From Anodontia alba (Eukaryota; Mollusca; Bivalvia; Lucinida; Lucinidae): a stretch of 64,000 nt of DNA. The DNA lies in the NCBI GenBank assembly GCA_964016985.1, contig OZ024821.1, positions 131,113,323 through 131,177,322 on the forward strand, in the 5' to 3' direction. The notes beneath the pieces were generated by a model. It had not been told where the DNA came from. It searched no databases and saw nothing but the letters and a program-made list of their open reading frames with translations. The position numbers and the translations under genes were made by a program. The first letter of the stretch is position 1. Each line of letters starts with the position of its first letter. Below, in pieces: positions 27,701-31,624 of the stretch.

Positions 27701-29011
27701 GTTTGCGAACAAATGGCGTTGTTTTATAATCTGAGTATGTGGCAGAGGATGCAAAAAGGTGTTTAAAATTATTTTGAATCATTATAACATGCAGAAACTG
27801 TTTATGTTTCCAATTATTCTTCTTTTACATCCAAATAATGAGGATCGGCAGAATCTAAATATAGAACAGAGTAAACTAAACGAAAATAACTGAAACGGAA
27901 AGCAAGGGTATTGAAAGGGCCTAAACTTAACAATTACATCTAATACCAGGTTGATGACCAGCATAAATGGGAAAAACTATCAAATAAATTATAGATGTGG
28001 AGTCATTAATGACTGTATTATTAGGTCGCCTGAGCCTTTAGGCCCTTTCAGCCGTTTCGGTTATTTTCGTTTAGTTTATGTCTATTCTATTTTTAGATTC
28101 TGCCGATCCTCATTATCTGGGTGAAAAAGAAGAATAATGGGAAACATAAACAGTTTCTGCATGTTATAATGATTCAAAGTATCTTTTTGCAACCTCTGTT
28201 AAATGTTAAAATTATAAAATATTGCCATTTTTTCACAGACTGGTCAAAACATATCCCTTTCGCGGCCGTGACCTGTTGAATGGAAAATTGGATATAAAGT
28301 CATAAATAAGCAAACAATTATACAAAATTTAATTGTGAATACAGCATTTTACATATATATTAATATCAGATTAAAAGAAATAAGTATCTTGAACTAGTTT
28401 GAACAAATGCAAGAAAACACTATATCAGGCTTGGCTTTTTTGGCTCGGCTCGGCCGTGGCTTTCATACCCGACCGCTCTACATGCAAAAAAATAATGAAA
28501 GGGTTCAAGTATTGTTATCACTGAAATAAAAAGTAAAAAAAAAAAAAAAAAAAAAAGACAAAAAACAAAAAAGAATACTAAAATTGTTCTAATAAATTTA
28601 AATTTTGGTAGCGTTCACTGCGCAAGATATGTAGGCTGGGTTTGTCACGTCTCCCTGATCAAACGTCTCCCCAATTTCCCATGAGGGAGACGTGACGTCT
28701 CCCTGTTTTTCTGGGCCAGCTTCATGCCTATTTTCATATTTTTTTAAAATGTAAATTTACCAGACTGCCATGCGATCCTTTGGATAGTCTAAATTTTCAA
28801 GATGACCGAAAAACCAAGGCAAAGAATGGGCTTTATTTCTGACCAAAATTGCGACGAAAACGGCTGGTTTAATAAGTTCAAATTCAGTTCCGTTTTCTCC
28901 ACTTATCTGCGTAGTTGAGCTGCTAAATTTACACAGCCTTGGCAAAAGAAATAATGAATAAATCGCTAGAAAGTTGCCAAAATGCCAACACGTCAGCCCG
29001 CGGGAAGCCAT
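626..29011 (-). CDS. COLGALT: procollagen galactosyltransferase (GT25 family), nine 5' exons, 3' part outside window
   Basis: Joined minus-strand exons 28761-29011, 22962-23074, 20389-20504, 17724-17788, 15692-15767, 12178-12379, 7716-7835, 2001-2042 and 626-702 give 1062 nt, 354 residues, with every intron GT-AG and every phase matching. From knowledge of the family, the enzyme transfers galactose from UDP-Gal to hydroxylysine of collagen in the ER lumen. Visible features: hydrophobic N-terminus (about residues 11-27) suited to a signal peptide; ILVRN near 55; DHSLDN near 88; a DxD-type metal/nucleotide motif MIDADV at 161-166 (vertebrate enzymes have DTD here); SPML at 186; VPMVHS near 230; EDDII near 261; RPKDKLGFDQ at 345-354. 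The human protein is about 620 residues, so the C-terminal GT25 domain and RDEL-type ER signal should lie left of position 1. The start is the first Met of a frame with A at -3 and G at +4. COLGALT1 versus COLGALT2 orthology cannot be decided; invertebrates usually have one. Confidence 0.93.
812..1061. mobile_element. AGAAGCGCCTC hairpin MITE, one full plus one half copy
   Basis: 870-1061 is a complete copy: CATAGGTCTAGATAAG end, TTTCTTATTTCT arm, the palindromic centre (TCATTAGAAGCGCCTC and its complement), mirrored arm, and CTATG end. 812-868 is a leftover half copy directly before it. A further short end fragment is at about 1070-1122. From 1123 to 1540 I see nothing identifiable. Confidence 0.75.
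1541..1992. repeat. capped tandem-array element, TACCCCGCCAC type (short copy)
   Basis: The left cap AATACCCCGCCAC and right cap GCGGGGTATAAAAG are inverted. Between them are about three units of roughly 127 bp containing GCAAGTTTGGTNAAAATCC and TTTGACGAAATTTGCCCATT. The end abuts the exon 8 donor (8 intronic bases left). This is Pearl/HINE-like architecture. Longer relatives are at 16013-16970 and 56120-56695. Confidence 0.75.
2001..2042 (-). CDS. COLGALT: COLGALT exon 8 (42-nt symmetric exon)
   Basis: 42 nt, phase 1 on both sides, acceptor TTTCAG and donor GTAAGT. It encodes DYANPDMSPGMDYI plus one base. The segment lies in the linker between the two GT domains, where vertebrate proteins are shorter, so it may be lineage-specific or alternatively used. 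The exon call rests on consensus sites and phase fit. Confidence 0.8.
   Translation of the reverse strand: MMPILTCHQEWII
2310..2500. mobile_element. AGAAGCGCCTC hairpin MITE, full copy
   Basis: 191 bp, CATAGCTCTTG...CTAGGCCTATG ends, with a near-perfect internal hairpin centred near 2400. Its length equals that of the copy at 8900-9090. Confidence 0.8.
2638..4001. mobile_element. pogo-like non-autonomous element (CAGTCAAACCTG ends)
   Basis: Ends CAGTCAAACCTG and CAGGTTTGACTG are flanked by TA on both sides, with repeated AAGCNNCC(T)-type subterminal motifs (TTAAGCAAGC, AAGCGGCC). TA duplication and CAGT ends fit the Tc1/mariner-pogo superfamily. No transposase is visible. Inside, 2799-2972 and 2999-3171 are a direct duplication at clearly high identity. 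Confidence 0.75.
4100..4420. repeat. GATCAG/GATCTG motif cluster (decayed)
   Basis: Several loose copies of AGATCAGCCTGC, GGTCCAGATCAGCG, CTGATCTGGGCC and CCCTGATCAGCC in both orientations. It looks like an eroded relative of the GATC hairpin family and of the tandem repeat at 30130-31990. No clear borders. Confidence 0.35.
4421..5996. other. intron sequence, mostly unassigned, two short tandem duplications
   Basis: A partial hairpin-MITE arm sits at 4455-4495. A roughly 55-bp unit is repeated near 4560-4660 (GGTGACTGAAGGTAGTTCCC versus TGTGACTGACAGTAGTTTCC). A unit of about 79 bp is repeated near 5058-5217 (CTTGTTCCTATGGGCCAGGT versus CTTGCTCCTATGGACCAGGT). I see no exon here. Confidence 0.4.
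5997..6425 (-). mobile_element. SINE-C copies (one partial, one nearly full)
   Basis: 5997-6110 matches the 3' half and about 6110-6425 a nearly full copy of the family best seen at 26537-26826: tail GAGGTTTTACGG(C)CC at the left, GTTTACCTAACCACAC body, AGAAACTGACAACT, and a decayed tRNA-like head at the right. Confidence 0.65.
6490..6600. mobile_element. hairpin MITE, GCAGACGACA...TTTTCTTATTTTCT family (partial)
   Basis: CAGCAGACAACAAATTG and TTTCAAAATGTCATCTGCAG flank an A-rich centre. Fuller relatives are at 7285-7440, 8332-8585, 14612-14770, 19745-19890 and 52130-52275. Confidence 0.5.
6755..6895 (-). mobile_element. SINE-C 3' fragment
   Basis: Matches the tail half of SINE-C (TTTTTTACGGCCCAGTCAAC, TTCACCTAACCACA, AGGCTTAGTC). 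The tRNA-like head is missing. Confidence 0.6.
7285..7440. mobile_element. hairpin MITE, AATTTGCATGAAATGTC family
   Basis: Inverted arms (TTTTTCTTATTTTCC...GGATTTAACATT against AAATGTCAAATCC...TTTTCTGGGAAAA) around a short centre, ending in AAATGTCAGCTG. Confidence 0.55.
7443..7686. mobile_element. MITE with GGGCCCAGTTGTTCAAAGC inverted ends
   Basis: 19-bp inverted ends, perfect as read. A second near-perfect hairpin (GCTGAAAAAATGTGAGTAGC arms, about 7530-7590) lies in the middle. No ORF. The end is 29 bp from the COLGALT exon 7 donor. Confidence 0.85.
7716..7835 (-). CDS. COLGALT: COLGALT exon 7
   Basis: 120 nt, phase 1 on both sides (acceptor TTTTAG, donor GTATTA). It encodes GIPMHVLNSDYFGQVMIPL...HLEEEQFLYMRNEAL, matching VSVHVCNEHRYGYMNVPV...LEDERVNFIHLILEAL. 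Transposon ends lie 29 bp beyond the donor and 25 bp before the acceptor. Confidence 0.93.
7861..8159. mobile_element. hAT-like MITE (CAGGGCTGTG...CACAACCCTG) with internal hairpin
   Basis: CAGGG-type inverted ends, the TCATAGCTGTAGCTAAGAAG segment, then a hairpin of the AGAAGTGCCTC type, then CAAGTAAAT and GGACAAGTAATAAAAT. The same order is seen at 22624-22953 and 44143-44769, so the hairpin is a fixed part of this family. hAT assignment rests on the CAGGG ends only. It starts 25 bp from the exon 7 acceptor. Confidence 0.7.
8190..8660 (-). mobile_element. SINE-D, interrupted by a TTAA-flanked MITE
   Basis: The minus strand has a tRNA-like head at the right (GGTGGTCGAGTGGTTAGCAC ... GGTTCTAATCCC) and a tail at the left with CGTAAAACACCCAA followed by (CATCAT)n. 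The body is split by the element at 8332-8585. Other copies: 12828-12990 and 14820-15306. Confidence 0.65.
8332..8585. mobile_element. TTAA-flanked foldback MITE (piggyBac-like ends) inside SINE-D
   Basis: Flanked by TTAA on both sides (8328-8331 and 8586-8589), with ends CCCTCAAAGC and CTTTAAGGG. It is largely a long hairpin: GCAGACGACATTTTG, CTTGATATTTCA and TTCACATGAAATATC repeats in inverted order. TTAA plus CCC ends is the piggyBac signature. No transposase. Confidence 0.65.
8739..9090. mobile_element. two abutting AGAAGCGCCTC hairpin MITEs
   Basis: 8739-8899 is a diverged copy and 8900-9090 a full 191-bp copy (CATAGGCCTTG...TAGGGCTATG). They touch end to end around the CATAGG junction. 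A short third end fragment follows at about 9091-9135. Confidence 0.7.
9300..9640. mobile_element. decayed MITE with GATC hairpin core
   Basis: 9440-9530 is an AGCAAACAGCGCAGACCCAGA...GGGTCTACACTGTTTGCC hairpin with a CATCAAAAAATGCTGCATCT centre. The outer ends are too decayed to place. Confidence 0.5.
9847..10004. mobile_element. AGAAGCGCCTC hairpin MITE, shortened copy
   Basis: CATAGCTCCAGAT...TATCTGGGGTTATG ends with TTTTTCTTACTCC and GCAGAAATAAGAAAA arms. The central palindrome is partly deleted. Confidence 0.6.
10073..10142 (+). CDS. possible first exon with signal peptide, antisense in COLGALT intron
   Basis: ATG to CAG|GTAAGT encodes MQLFRTSLIMTAISMLALSL and then FAP: a basic residue, a hydrophobic core and an Ala-rich end, as in signal peptides, followed by a perfect splice donor. 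No second exon or promoter could be recognised, so this may be chance. Confidence 0.25.
10725..10945. mobile_element. MITE with TACNGTAAAT termini and perfect GATC hairpin
   Basis: 221 bp; TACTGTAAATTTCCTAAAAT end against the complement of TAGGATATTTACCGTA. The core GTAGACCCTGATCAGACTGC / GCAGTCTGATCAGGGTCTAC is a perfect palindrome around CTCCTTCAGGAG. Confidence 0.8.
11050..11315 (-). mobile_element. SINE-C with intact tRNA-like head
   Basis: On the minus strand the head reads GGCTCAATTGGATGCGCCG (A box region) and GGTCGTGGATTCAACCCCCG (B box region), followed by the shared body with GGCAGTTGTCAGTTTCTGGC. The 3' end is partly deleted. Confidence 0.75.
11645..11849. mobile_element. TTAA-flanked MITE, CCCTTGTCCTGCTGAA ends, GATC core
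   Basis: 205 bp between TTAA 11641-11644 and TTAA 11850-11853. The inverted ends CCCTTGTCCTGCTGAA / TTCAGCAGGACAAGGG are perfect as read. The centre is a GCAGATCCAGATCAGTTGGC hairpin. The sister copy at 20065-20269 has the same length. Confidence 0.85.
11868..12087. mobile_element. TTAA-flanked MITE, CCCATTGTA ends, GATC core
   Basis: 220 bp between TTAA 11864-11867 and TTAA 12088-12091, with ends CCCATTGTA / TACAATGGG. It contains a GCAGACCCAGATCAGACGCC hairpin. Different end sequence from its neighbour 14 bp away but the same type of core. Confidence 0.8.
12178..12379 (-). CDS. COLGALT: COLGALT exon 6
   Basis: 202 nt, phase 0 in and phase 1 out (donor GTAGGT). It encodes GYYKRVPEYFDI...GCFQVPMVHSVLLIDLR and PEDDIILFA, the most strongly conserved part visible here, aligning with GYYKRTP...GCFAVPMVHSTFLIDLR and FDDIIVFA of vertebrate COLGALTs. 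Confidence 0.95.
12400..12560. mobile_element. hairpin MITE, AAAGGAAAGAATTTGCTCCC family
   Basis: CTAAAAGGAAAAAATTTGCTCC and its complement form a near-perfect hairpin centred near 12515, with ACCTTCTGAAAATGG outer arms. Relatives: 37076-37200, 53265-53400, 55789-56075, and a decayed one around 10430-10640. Confidence 0.7.
12583..12825 (-). mobile_element. SINE-A, full copy with poly(A) tail
   Basis: The minus strand has a GGCCCCCGTGTGGATTGGAG head, B box GTGGTTCGAGCCTC, conserved body, GGGCCGTAAAACCCAAATC end and a poly(A) tail (poly(T) at 12587-12605). A short imperfect duplication ATGATTAT flanks it. The sister copy is at 57998-58239. Confidence 0.85.
12828..12990 (-). mobile_element. SINE-D, partial copy
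   Basis: Shares AAGTTATATCTAAATGATGA, GATAATGAAAG, TTTTGAACCCTGGACC and ATGATCCAAAGTCAGG with the copies at 8190-8660 and 14820-15306. Confidence 0.55.
13062..13215. mobile_element. GATC hairpin MITE, decayed
   Basis: TAAACAGTTTAGACCCAGATC ... GCATCTGATCAGG hairpin with TTTTAGGACA flanks resembling the TACGGTAAAT family. Confidence 0.5.
13393..13785. mobile_element. SINE-C fragment followed by AGAAGCGCCTC hairpin MITE
   Basis: 13393-13570 is the tail two thirds of SINE-C on the minus strand. It is cut off where 13576-13785, a diverged hairpin MITE with GTGTCAGATAAGAG and CTTATCTGGAGTTAT ends, begins. Confidence 0.65.
13912..14611. repeat. capped array element, ATGTCCCCC type, carrying SINE-B
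   Basis: Left cap ATGTCCCCC; right terminal hairpin ATGTCCCCCT...GGGGGGACAT. The interior has about two units of the GACCTTGAAAATNAGG...ATCTAATCAGTTCTTTG type, the same unit as the larger array at 23332-25052. SINE-B (14066-14353) is inserted in it. Confidence 0.75.
14066..14353 (-). mobile_element. SINE-B with 15-bp target duplication
   Basis: Flanked by TCAAAAGATATTGTG at 14051-14065 and 14354-14368. The 3' tail (minus strand) is CGTTAAACCCCAACACAATA. The middle is a purine-only-like tract of about 100 nt (14118-14232). The sister copy at 15002-15291 has its own duplication. The head is only weakly tRNA-like, so SINE class is inferred from size, tail and TSD. Confidence 0.8.
14612..14770. 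mobile_element. hairpin MITE, AATTTGCATNAAATGTCAAATCC family
   Basis: CAATTCATGCAAATTGTCTCC and GGAGACAATTTGCATTAAAT are inverted arms, with CTAGAAAATAGGATC / GTTTTCTAGGAAAC outside them. Confidence 0.6.
14820..15306 (-). mobile_element. SINE-D interrupted by SINE-B (15002-15291)
   Basis: SINE-D body GATGATGAAAAGGATGATAATG and head GGATACGAATCCAGGAC continue to AGGTTCTCAAGCAGA. SINE-B lies between that 15-mer (14987-15001) and its near-copy AGGCTCTCAAGTAGA (15292-15306), a target duplication with two mismatches. Confidence 0.7.
15405..15660. mobile_element. two decayed AGAAGCGCCTC hairpin MITE copies
   Basis: CCAGATAAGGCACTTTTTTT ... GTGGAGATAAAAG (about 15405-15520), then ATTCATTAGAACCGTCTCAA ... 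GGAGAAATAAGAAAAATG (about 15540-15660). Confidence 0.5.
15692..15767 (-). CDS. COLGALT: COLGALT exon 5
   Basis: 76 nt, starting with the G that completes Lys182 and ending phase 0 at donor GTAAGA. It encodes TIISPMLNA...TYSNFWGGM, matching the VVAPMLDSQTYYSNFWCG block of the family. Confidence 0.92.
16013..16970. repeat. capped tandem-array element, TACCCCGCCAC type (long copy)
   Basis: Left cap TAATACCCCGCCA, about six units of roughly 127 bp (TTTGACGAAATTTGCCCATT ... GCAAGTTTGGTGAAAATCC ... TTTACTCAAGTTATCATCC), an (ACGG)n-like microsatellite at about 16857-16920, and a terminal hairpin TACCCCGCCAC / GTGGCAGGGTAT. Core units plus an ACGG tract plus an arm is the layout reported for bivalve Pearl elements. 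Confidence 0.85.
17560..17695. mobile_element. decayed AGAAGCGCCTC hairpin MITE
   Basis: TTCATTAGAAGTGCCTGATC ... TGTGAAATAAGAAAAAAAA and ACCCCTATTATTTGG remain. It ends about 28 bp from the exon 4 donor. Confidence 0.5.
17724..17788 (-). CDS. COLGALT: COLGALT exon 4 (DxD motif)
   Basis: 65 nt, phase 0 in and phase 2 out (donor GTGAGT). It encodes MIDADVMLENPQTLNLLIEQQ, the DxD-containing segment of the N-terminal GT domain. The acceptor's pyrimidine tract is an AT-rich microsatellite. Confidence 0.92.
17792..17820. repeat. (AAAAT)n microsatellite forming the exon 4 pyrimidine tract
   Basis: On the minus strand (TTTTA)n followed by a T run leads directly into CAG|ATG of COLGALT exon 4. Confidence 0.85.
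17845..19008 (+). mobile_element. mariner element, 1164 bp, TA duplications intact
   Basis: TIRs CGAG(A/G)GTC(A/C)TGCAAAAAGTT are flanked by TA at 17843-17844 and 19009-19010. It lies antisense in COLGALT intron 3. It carries a disabled transposase (18043-18930). It is shorter than a usual mariner of about 1.3 kb because of an internal deletion. Confidence 0.9.
18043..18930 (+). pseudogene. mariner transposase, disabled
   Basis: The frame from ATG 18043 to TAA 18930 keeps mariner landmarks: DDTHPGRPKTS near residue 60, LSVKDIA and SVQTIL (HTH region), KVCARWVPHL, TGDETW (first catalytic Asp), and SPDLSPCDFFLF (third Asp). It is broken by TGA at 18298-18300 (in DA*LSVKDIA, consistent with CGA to TGA) and TAG at 18712-18714 (in PP*SPDLSP). 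About 50 residues are missing between KKMLYT and PHKCEAAK, including the second catalytic Asp of the HDNA motif. Total about 295 codons against about 345 in intact relatives. It cannot be an active transposase. Confidence 0.92.
19036..19670. mobile_element. TA-flanked element (CAGTAAAATTC ends) with two nested hairpin MITEs
   Basis: The left end CAGTAAAATTCTG...AAGACCACTTTTGG and right end AAAAGTGGAGTGGTCTTAG...AATTTAACAGTA are imperfect inverted repeats. Inside are an AGAAGCGCCTC-type hairpin (19190-19315) and a TACGGTAAAT-type MITE with GATC core (about 19396-19603). Confidence 0.6.
19745..19890. mobile_element. hairpin MITE, TTGACATTTTATACAAACT family, decayed
   Basis: CAGCAGTCAACATTCTGAAA ... 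CAAGGTTTGACATTT ... GAATATCAAGCCTTATTTTC; a worn relative of 8332-8585. Confidence 0.45.
20065..20269. mobile_element. TTAA-flanked MITE, CCCTTCTC ends, GATC core
   Basis: TTAA at 20061-20064 and 20270-20273; ends CCCTTCTC / GAGAAGGG; 205 bp, the same length and interior as 11645-11849, including AATAAATTAAGATGCCAC and the GCAGATCCAGATCAGTTGGC hairpin. Confidence 0.8.
20389..20504 (-). CDS. COLGALT: COLGALT exon 3
   Basis: 116 nt, phase 1 in and phase 0 out (donor GTAAGT). It encodes SDEKGPCDWSKQRF...QALQAARELWADYLL, which aligns with the DEEGPKHWTKERH...ARNWGADYILF region of the family, just before the DxD motif. Confidence 0.93.
20660..21300. repeat. degenerate tandem repeat (GAACTCACCAAGTTTCAAGG type)
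   Basis: About four loose units of 120-160 bp sharing (A)AATTTCATGAACCTATCTC, AATCAGATCATCTAAATAAT and GGATACCGGAGATATTTTGC. No clear caps. Confidence 0.5.
21487..22485. mobile_element. pogo-like element with nested hAT-like MITE
   Basis: TA-flanked (21485-21486, 22486-22487), CAGTCCAACCTG start, TTAAGACAGATTGGATTG end, and AAGCAAGCAC-type subterminal motifs shared with 2638-4001. The right arm is interrupted by 22087-22460; removing it restores the CCGCTTGCTTAAGAC junction seen in 2638-4001. Confidence 0.8.
22087..22460. mobile_element. MITE with CAGGGTTGCCACT ends
   Basis: 374 bp; CAGGGTTGCCAC start and GTGGCAACCCTG end. Flanks CGCTT (22082-22086) and TGCTT (22461-22465) look like a 5-bp duplication with one mismatch. 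The interior repeats CCCTGACTTTTTCC/TTTCCAGACATTTTT. The CAGGG ends recall hAT, but a 5-bp duplication does not, so the superfamily is open. Confidence 0.75.
22497..22618. mobile_element. AGAAGCGCCTC hairpin MITE, right two thirds
   Basis: GAGGTGCCTCAGTGAGGCAC palindrome, GTGGAGAAATAAGAAAAAC arm and TTATCTGGAGTTATAC end; the left arm is missing. Confidence 0.6.
22624..22953. mobile_element. hAT-like MITE (CAGGGCTGTGGAA...TTCCACAACCC)
   Basis: Same family and internal order as 7861-8159. Its end lies 8 bp inside intron 2 from the COLGALT exon 2 donor. Confidence 0.75.
22962..23074 (-). CDS. COLGALT: COLGALT exon 2
   Basis: 113 nt. Its first base completes Trp84 (TG|G) and it ends in phase 1. 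It encodes DHSLDN...VQEW, matching the DHNVDNT...LQEW block of vertebrate COLGALTs, then an acidic FDDEER stretch. The acceptor is TTATAG and the donor GTATAT. The donor has only 8 intronic bases before an hAT-like MITE end. Confidence 0.92.
23332..25052. repeat. capped array element, ATGTCCCC type, about ten 152-bp units
   Basis: Starts TATGTCCCCGC and ends in the hairpin ATGCCCCCCC...GGGGGGACAT. Units carry GTGACCTTGAAAATGGGGTC, CACCAAAATCTAATCAG, GTGCAAGTTTGGTCAAAATC and GACAAGCCATTTTCCAACA. A GC-rich CCGCCGCCGCCGGCGGG stretch precedes the end. Open frames inside are repeat read-through. Confidence 0.85.
25058..25930. repeat. capped array, GCTCACCTGAGC type, TAGCTCTGGCGGCCATTTTG units
   Basis: The left cap GGCCATGATGGTCGTGG...GCTCACCTGAG is followed by about five units of roughly 145 bp (TTTAGCAATTTTGGTAGAGG, CACCCAAGGAACATTTCTGTG, GGGCCATTGGCCTAGGAGG), ending near ACGACGGATGACACACGACC. 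It starts 5 bp after the preceding array. From 25931 to 26536 nothing is identifiable. Confidence 0.75.
26537..26826 (-). mobile_element. SINE-C, best-preserved copy
   Basis: On the minus strand: head with GCCTCAGTGGCTCCGACTGG and B box GGTCGCGGGTTCAACCTCC, body, and tail TGACTGGGCCGTAAAACCTC then AGCACAAAC. About 290 bp. The head looks partly deleted compared with 11050-11315. Confidence 0.8.
27450..28474. mobile_element. long-inverted-repeat (foldback/MULE-like) element, 10-bp TSD
   Basis: Flanked by a perfect direct repeat GCTCTACATG (27440-27449, 28475-28484). The two arms (27450 to about 27930, about 28040 to 28474) are inverted copies over some 430-480 bp: GGTCGGGTATGAAAGCC, CTCGGC-type core, AAAATGCTGTAT, GATCGGCAGAATCTAAA. 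The spacer is about 110 bp. Long TIRs with a 9-11 bp duplication suggest a Mutator-like non-autonomous element. No transposase. Confidence 0.85.
28529..28556. repeat. poly(A) tract
   Basis: A run of more than 20 A; no SINE or LINE body is recognisable to its left. Confidence 0.8.
28628..28705. other. GTCACGTCTCCCT inverted repeat in COLGALT intron 1
   Basis: GTCACGTCTCCCT and AGGGAGACGTGAC are separated by about 35 bp, with further ACGTCTCCC copies. It lies 55-130 bp inside intron 1 from the donor. It may be a cis element or a small repeat; no function can be read from it. Confidence 0.4.
28761..29011 (-). CDS. COLGALT: COLGALT exon 1 (start codon, signal peptide)
   Basis: Residues 1-83 plus two bases of Trp84. 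It starts ATG at 29011 and ends at a GTAAAT donor. It carries a hydrophobic leader, then the conserved AILVRNKAHSLPWF strand and LDYPKDRMAVW, matching the start of the N-terminal glycosyltransferase domain. The 5' UTR cannot be delimited; a large transposon-like block begins 45 bp upstream. Confidence 0.92.
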
Positions 29012-29224
29012 CTTTAAAATTTCTTGCCTTCAACGATGAGAGCAACATGGATAGGGGTGTGCCTAAATACAGTAAAGTAGCGTAAAGTGGCGTAAAGAGG
29101 CGTAAAGGAGCGCAAAGTAGCGTAAAGGATCGTAAAGTTCTGCAAACTGGCGTAAAGTAGCAGAAAATTGCATAATTGTGTATTTTATTGCATGTCTAAT
29201 GAAGATTTGATATATTATTTGTAT

Positions 29225-29700
29225 TACTCATGCAAGCAAGATTGGTAAGGCTTTATGGTGGGAGGGTGCTATGCGTCCATCCATAACGCTATCTCCTCCT
29301 AAACCACTGGGCAAAATTTAGCCAAACTTGCTACATAACTTCCCCGCCGTGGTAAGTGTTGCAAGAGCGACGTTCATTATTTTTCTGTCTGTCTGTCCGT
29401 CCGTGTGTTTGTCCATGTGTCCTCCTAAACCACTGGGCGGAATTTAACCAAACTTGCTACATGACTTCCCCGTCGTGGTAAGTGTTGCGAGAGCGACGTA
29501 CATTATTTTTCTGTCTGTCCGCCCGTCTGTTCGTCCATGTGTCCGTCGCGCTACCTCCTCCTAAACCACTGGGCGGAATTTAACCAAACTTACCTGCGAG
29601 GTAAGGGTGTGCGAGAGCAACATTATTTATGTTTGCCCGTCCGTCACGCTATCTCTTCCTAAATCACTGAGTAGAATTTAACCAGCTATATGACTTCCCA
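29225..29700. repeat. tandem array, CTCCTAAACCACTGGGCGGA type
   Basis: Four units of about 126-139 bp: AACCACTGGGCGGAATTTAA, CAAACTTGCTACATGACTTC, CCCGTCGTGGTAAGTGTTGC, then GTCCGTCCGT-like microsatellite. The reverse complement of the core is GCAAGTTTGGTTAAATTCC, close to the core of the arrays at 16 and 23 kb. Confidence 0.75.
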
Positions 29701-30129
29701 GCATAGTAAGGGGAGGCGTAAAGTGGCATAAAGGAGCGTAAAGTTGTGCAAACTAGCATTAAGTAACATTAAATGACCTAATTATGTGTGTGGTTGCATA
29801 TAGGCCGTATTCATCATCATCATCATTTTCATCATTATCAACAACAATAACAATAGCAAAAACAACAGTGACACTGTCATTGTCAGATCCTAACTCCGAT
29901 GAACTAATGGAAACGAGACTGAGTTCTATTCTTATCTTGTTGCCTTAATATAACATAGTGTGCTGAGTCATTCACGTCAGTTGTGCAGATAAATCGCTCC
30001 CTTAACTCTTATCTTATTTTGTTCACCCATATTTCCAAAGGGGACTTTGCATACGTGAGTCTATTTGTCATTTAAGCTTTCTAGTTTTATTTGATTTTGA
30101 TAGAAATGTATAATATGAAAAAAATATCT

Positions 30130-30560
30130 ATATGAGCCTTCGCATCTGTGCAGCCTGATCTGTCCTTTGAAAAAGTACACTGAAACTTAAGCGTTGTCCA
30201 CACCACACGTGAGAACAGCGAATACCCATGTGAGCTTGCGTATCCGCGCAGCCTAATCTGGAACTCACTGTCTGTTGAAAAAATAAGTGCGCCGAAACAT
30301 GACAACAGCACCTTGGCCACATGATAACAGCGAACATCAATATGGGCCTACATATCCGCGCAGCCTGATCTGGACTTTGTTGTCTGTGAAAATTTCCACA
30401 ACAAAAGCTTACTGAATCAATATTAAGTTTGATTGAACATTTGTCGCCTTTGTCCATCCGCCATATGAGAACAGCGAATACCCGTATGAGTATGCGCACC
30501 CATGCAGCCTCATCTTGAATTCGCTGTCTATTGAAAAAAAAAAGCTCCAAAATGTGAAAA
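30130..30560. repeat. tandem GCAGCCTGATCTGGA repeat, left part
   Basis: About three units of 110-165 bp: GCGAATACCCATATGAG, GCGCAGCCTGATCTGGA, TGCTGTCTGTTGAAAA, AACGTGAGAACAG. The array continues at 31625-31990 after the inserted element at 30571-31624, and decays through 32400. Confidence 0.7.
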
Positions 30561-30570
30561 CTGTCCCTAC

Positions 30571-31624
30571 CCCAGCAAACATGTATATATGGGACCCATA
30601 TGGGCAGAATCGGGGCATTTATCCCATTCGGGTCCTGCATGGGCCCCATATAGGCTTTTTTGCCCATATAAGACCTATACAGGTCCCATATTGGTAAACT
30701 TTGACCAGCAAACACGTATATATGGGAACCATATGGGCAGATTCGGGGCATTTATCCCATTTGGGGCCTACTTGGGCCCCATATAGGCTTTTTTGCCCAT
30801 ATAAGACCCTTAAAGGTCCCATATTGGTAAAATTTGATAACTATAAAAATACATTCTAATATATGGGACCCCCGAGATAAAATTGAAATAATCCTGGAAA
30901 AGTGATATTTTCTAGATACATAATTGGGGCCCAAACGGCTCCCATGTGATACAGATATTGGACCTCTATGGTTCCAATGTTGACCTCCCATTACTGTATG
31001 GGACCCATATGGGTTCAATATGGGTATTAAGGGGAACAACTCTACCACTATTTAAACATAATATCAAAAAATAGTAAATTTCCTGATATAAATGCAAATA
31101 ATAATGATAATAATAAAATAAAAATAATAGTTTGTCCATTACAAAATGAAAGTATCTATTAAATTTATCTTAACTATTTTCCCGACATGGACGTCGATTC
31201 ATGGTCATATTTTTATTTTAACTCGTATGTCCCTATTATTTTTAAAATTGAGAGGTATATATAAATACGCATGATGCCAACATTTCCAACTATTAAAAAA
31301 GACGCCTATATCTTTAAGGCAATAACTTGCATACGTACATAGGTCTCTATCGGTTAGGACCTTACCAGTCCATCCAATGGGCTGGGTCTGGTGACTTATA
31401 ATCATTTGTGTAAAAATGTGTAAAAATTGTTTTTCTGGAAGATAAATGTGGGTTTGATTTTTCCCATACTGGACCCATATAGTTCCCACATGGCTTTGCC
31501 CATGTGGGTCCAACATGGAACCCTGTTGCAAATCCCTCATGAGTCCCTTATGGGTTGCCCATGTAGGACCCATATAAATACCCATTTAGGGCCAATGCGG
31601 GTCCTATATTTTTTGCTTGCTGGG
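30571..31624 (-). mobile_element. CCCAGCAA...TTGCTGGG element, copy 1
   Basis: 1054 bp, 8-bp ends CCCAGCAA/TTGCTGGG, flanked by AC (30569-30570, 31625-31626). An uninserted relative of the target (CCCCTACGCCACTTGAG near 31888) exists in the flanking tandem repeat, which fixes the borders. The interior is rich in CCCATATGGG, GGGACC and GGCCCCATAT words and has a doubled 129-bp segment (30573-30830). Open frames are not conserved coding sequence. Strand is set relative to the copy at 53700-54754. Confidence 0.85.

Noticed and set aside
30128..30751. 207-codon minus-strand open frame
   Set aside because: It runs through the GATCTG tandem repeat and into the CCCAGCAA element; the protein repeats with the DNA units and shows no domain.
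31205..31585. 126-codon frame present twice (also 53739-54119)
   Set aside because: Conserved only because the whole mobile element is duplicated; the frame has no domain, and its two copies match no better than the surrounding non-coding sequence.
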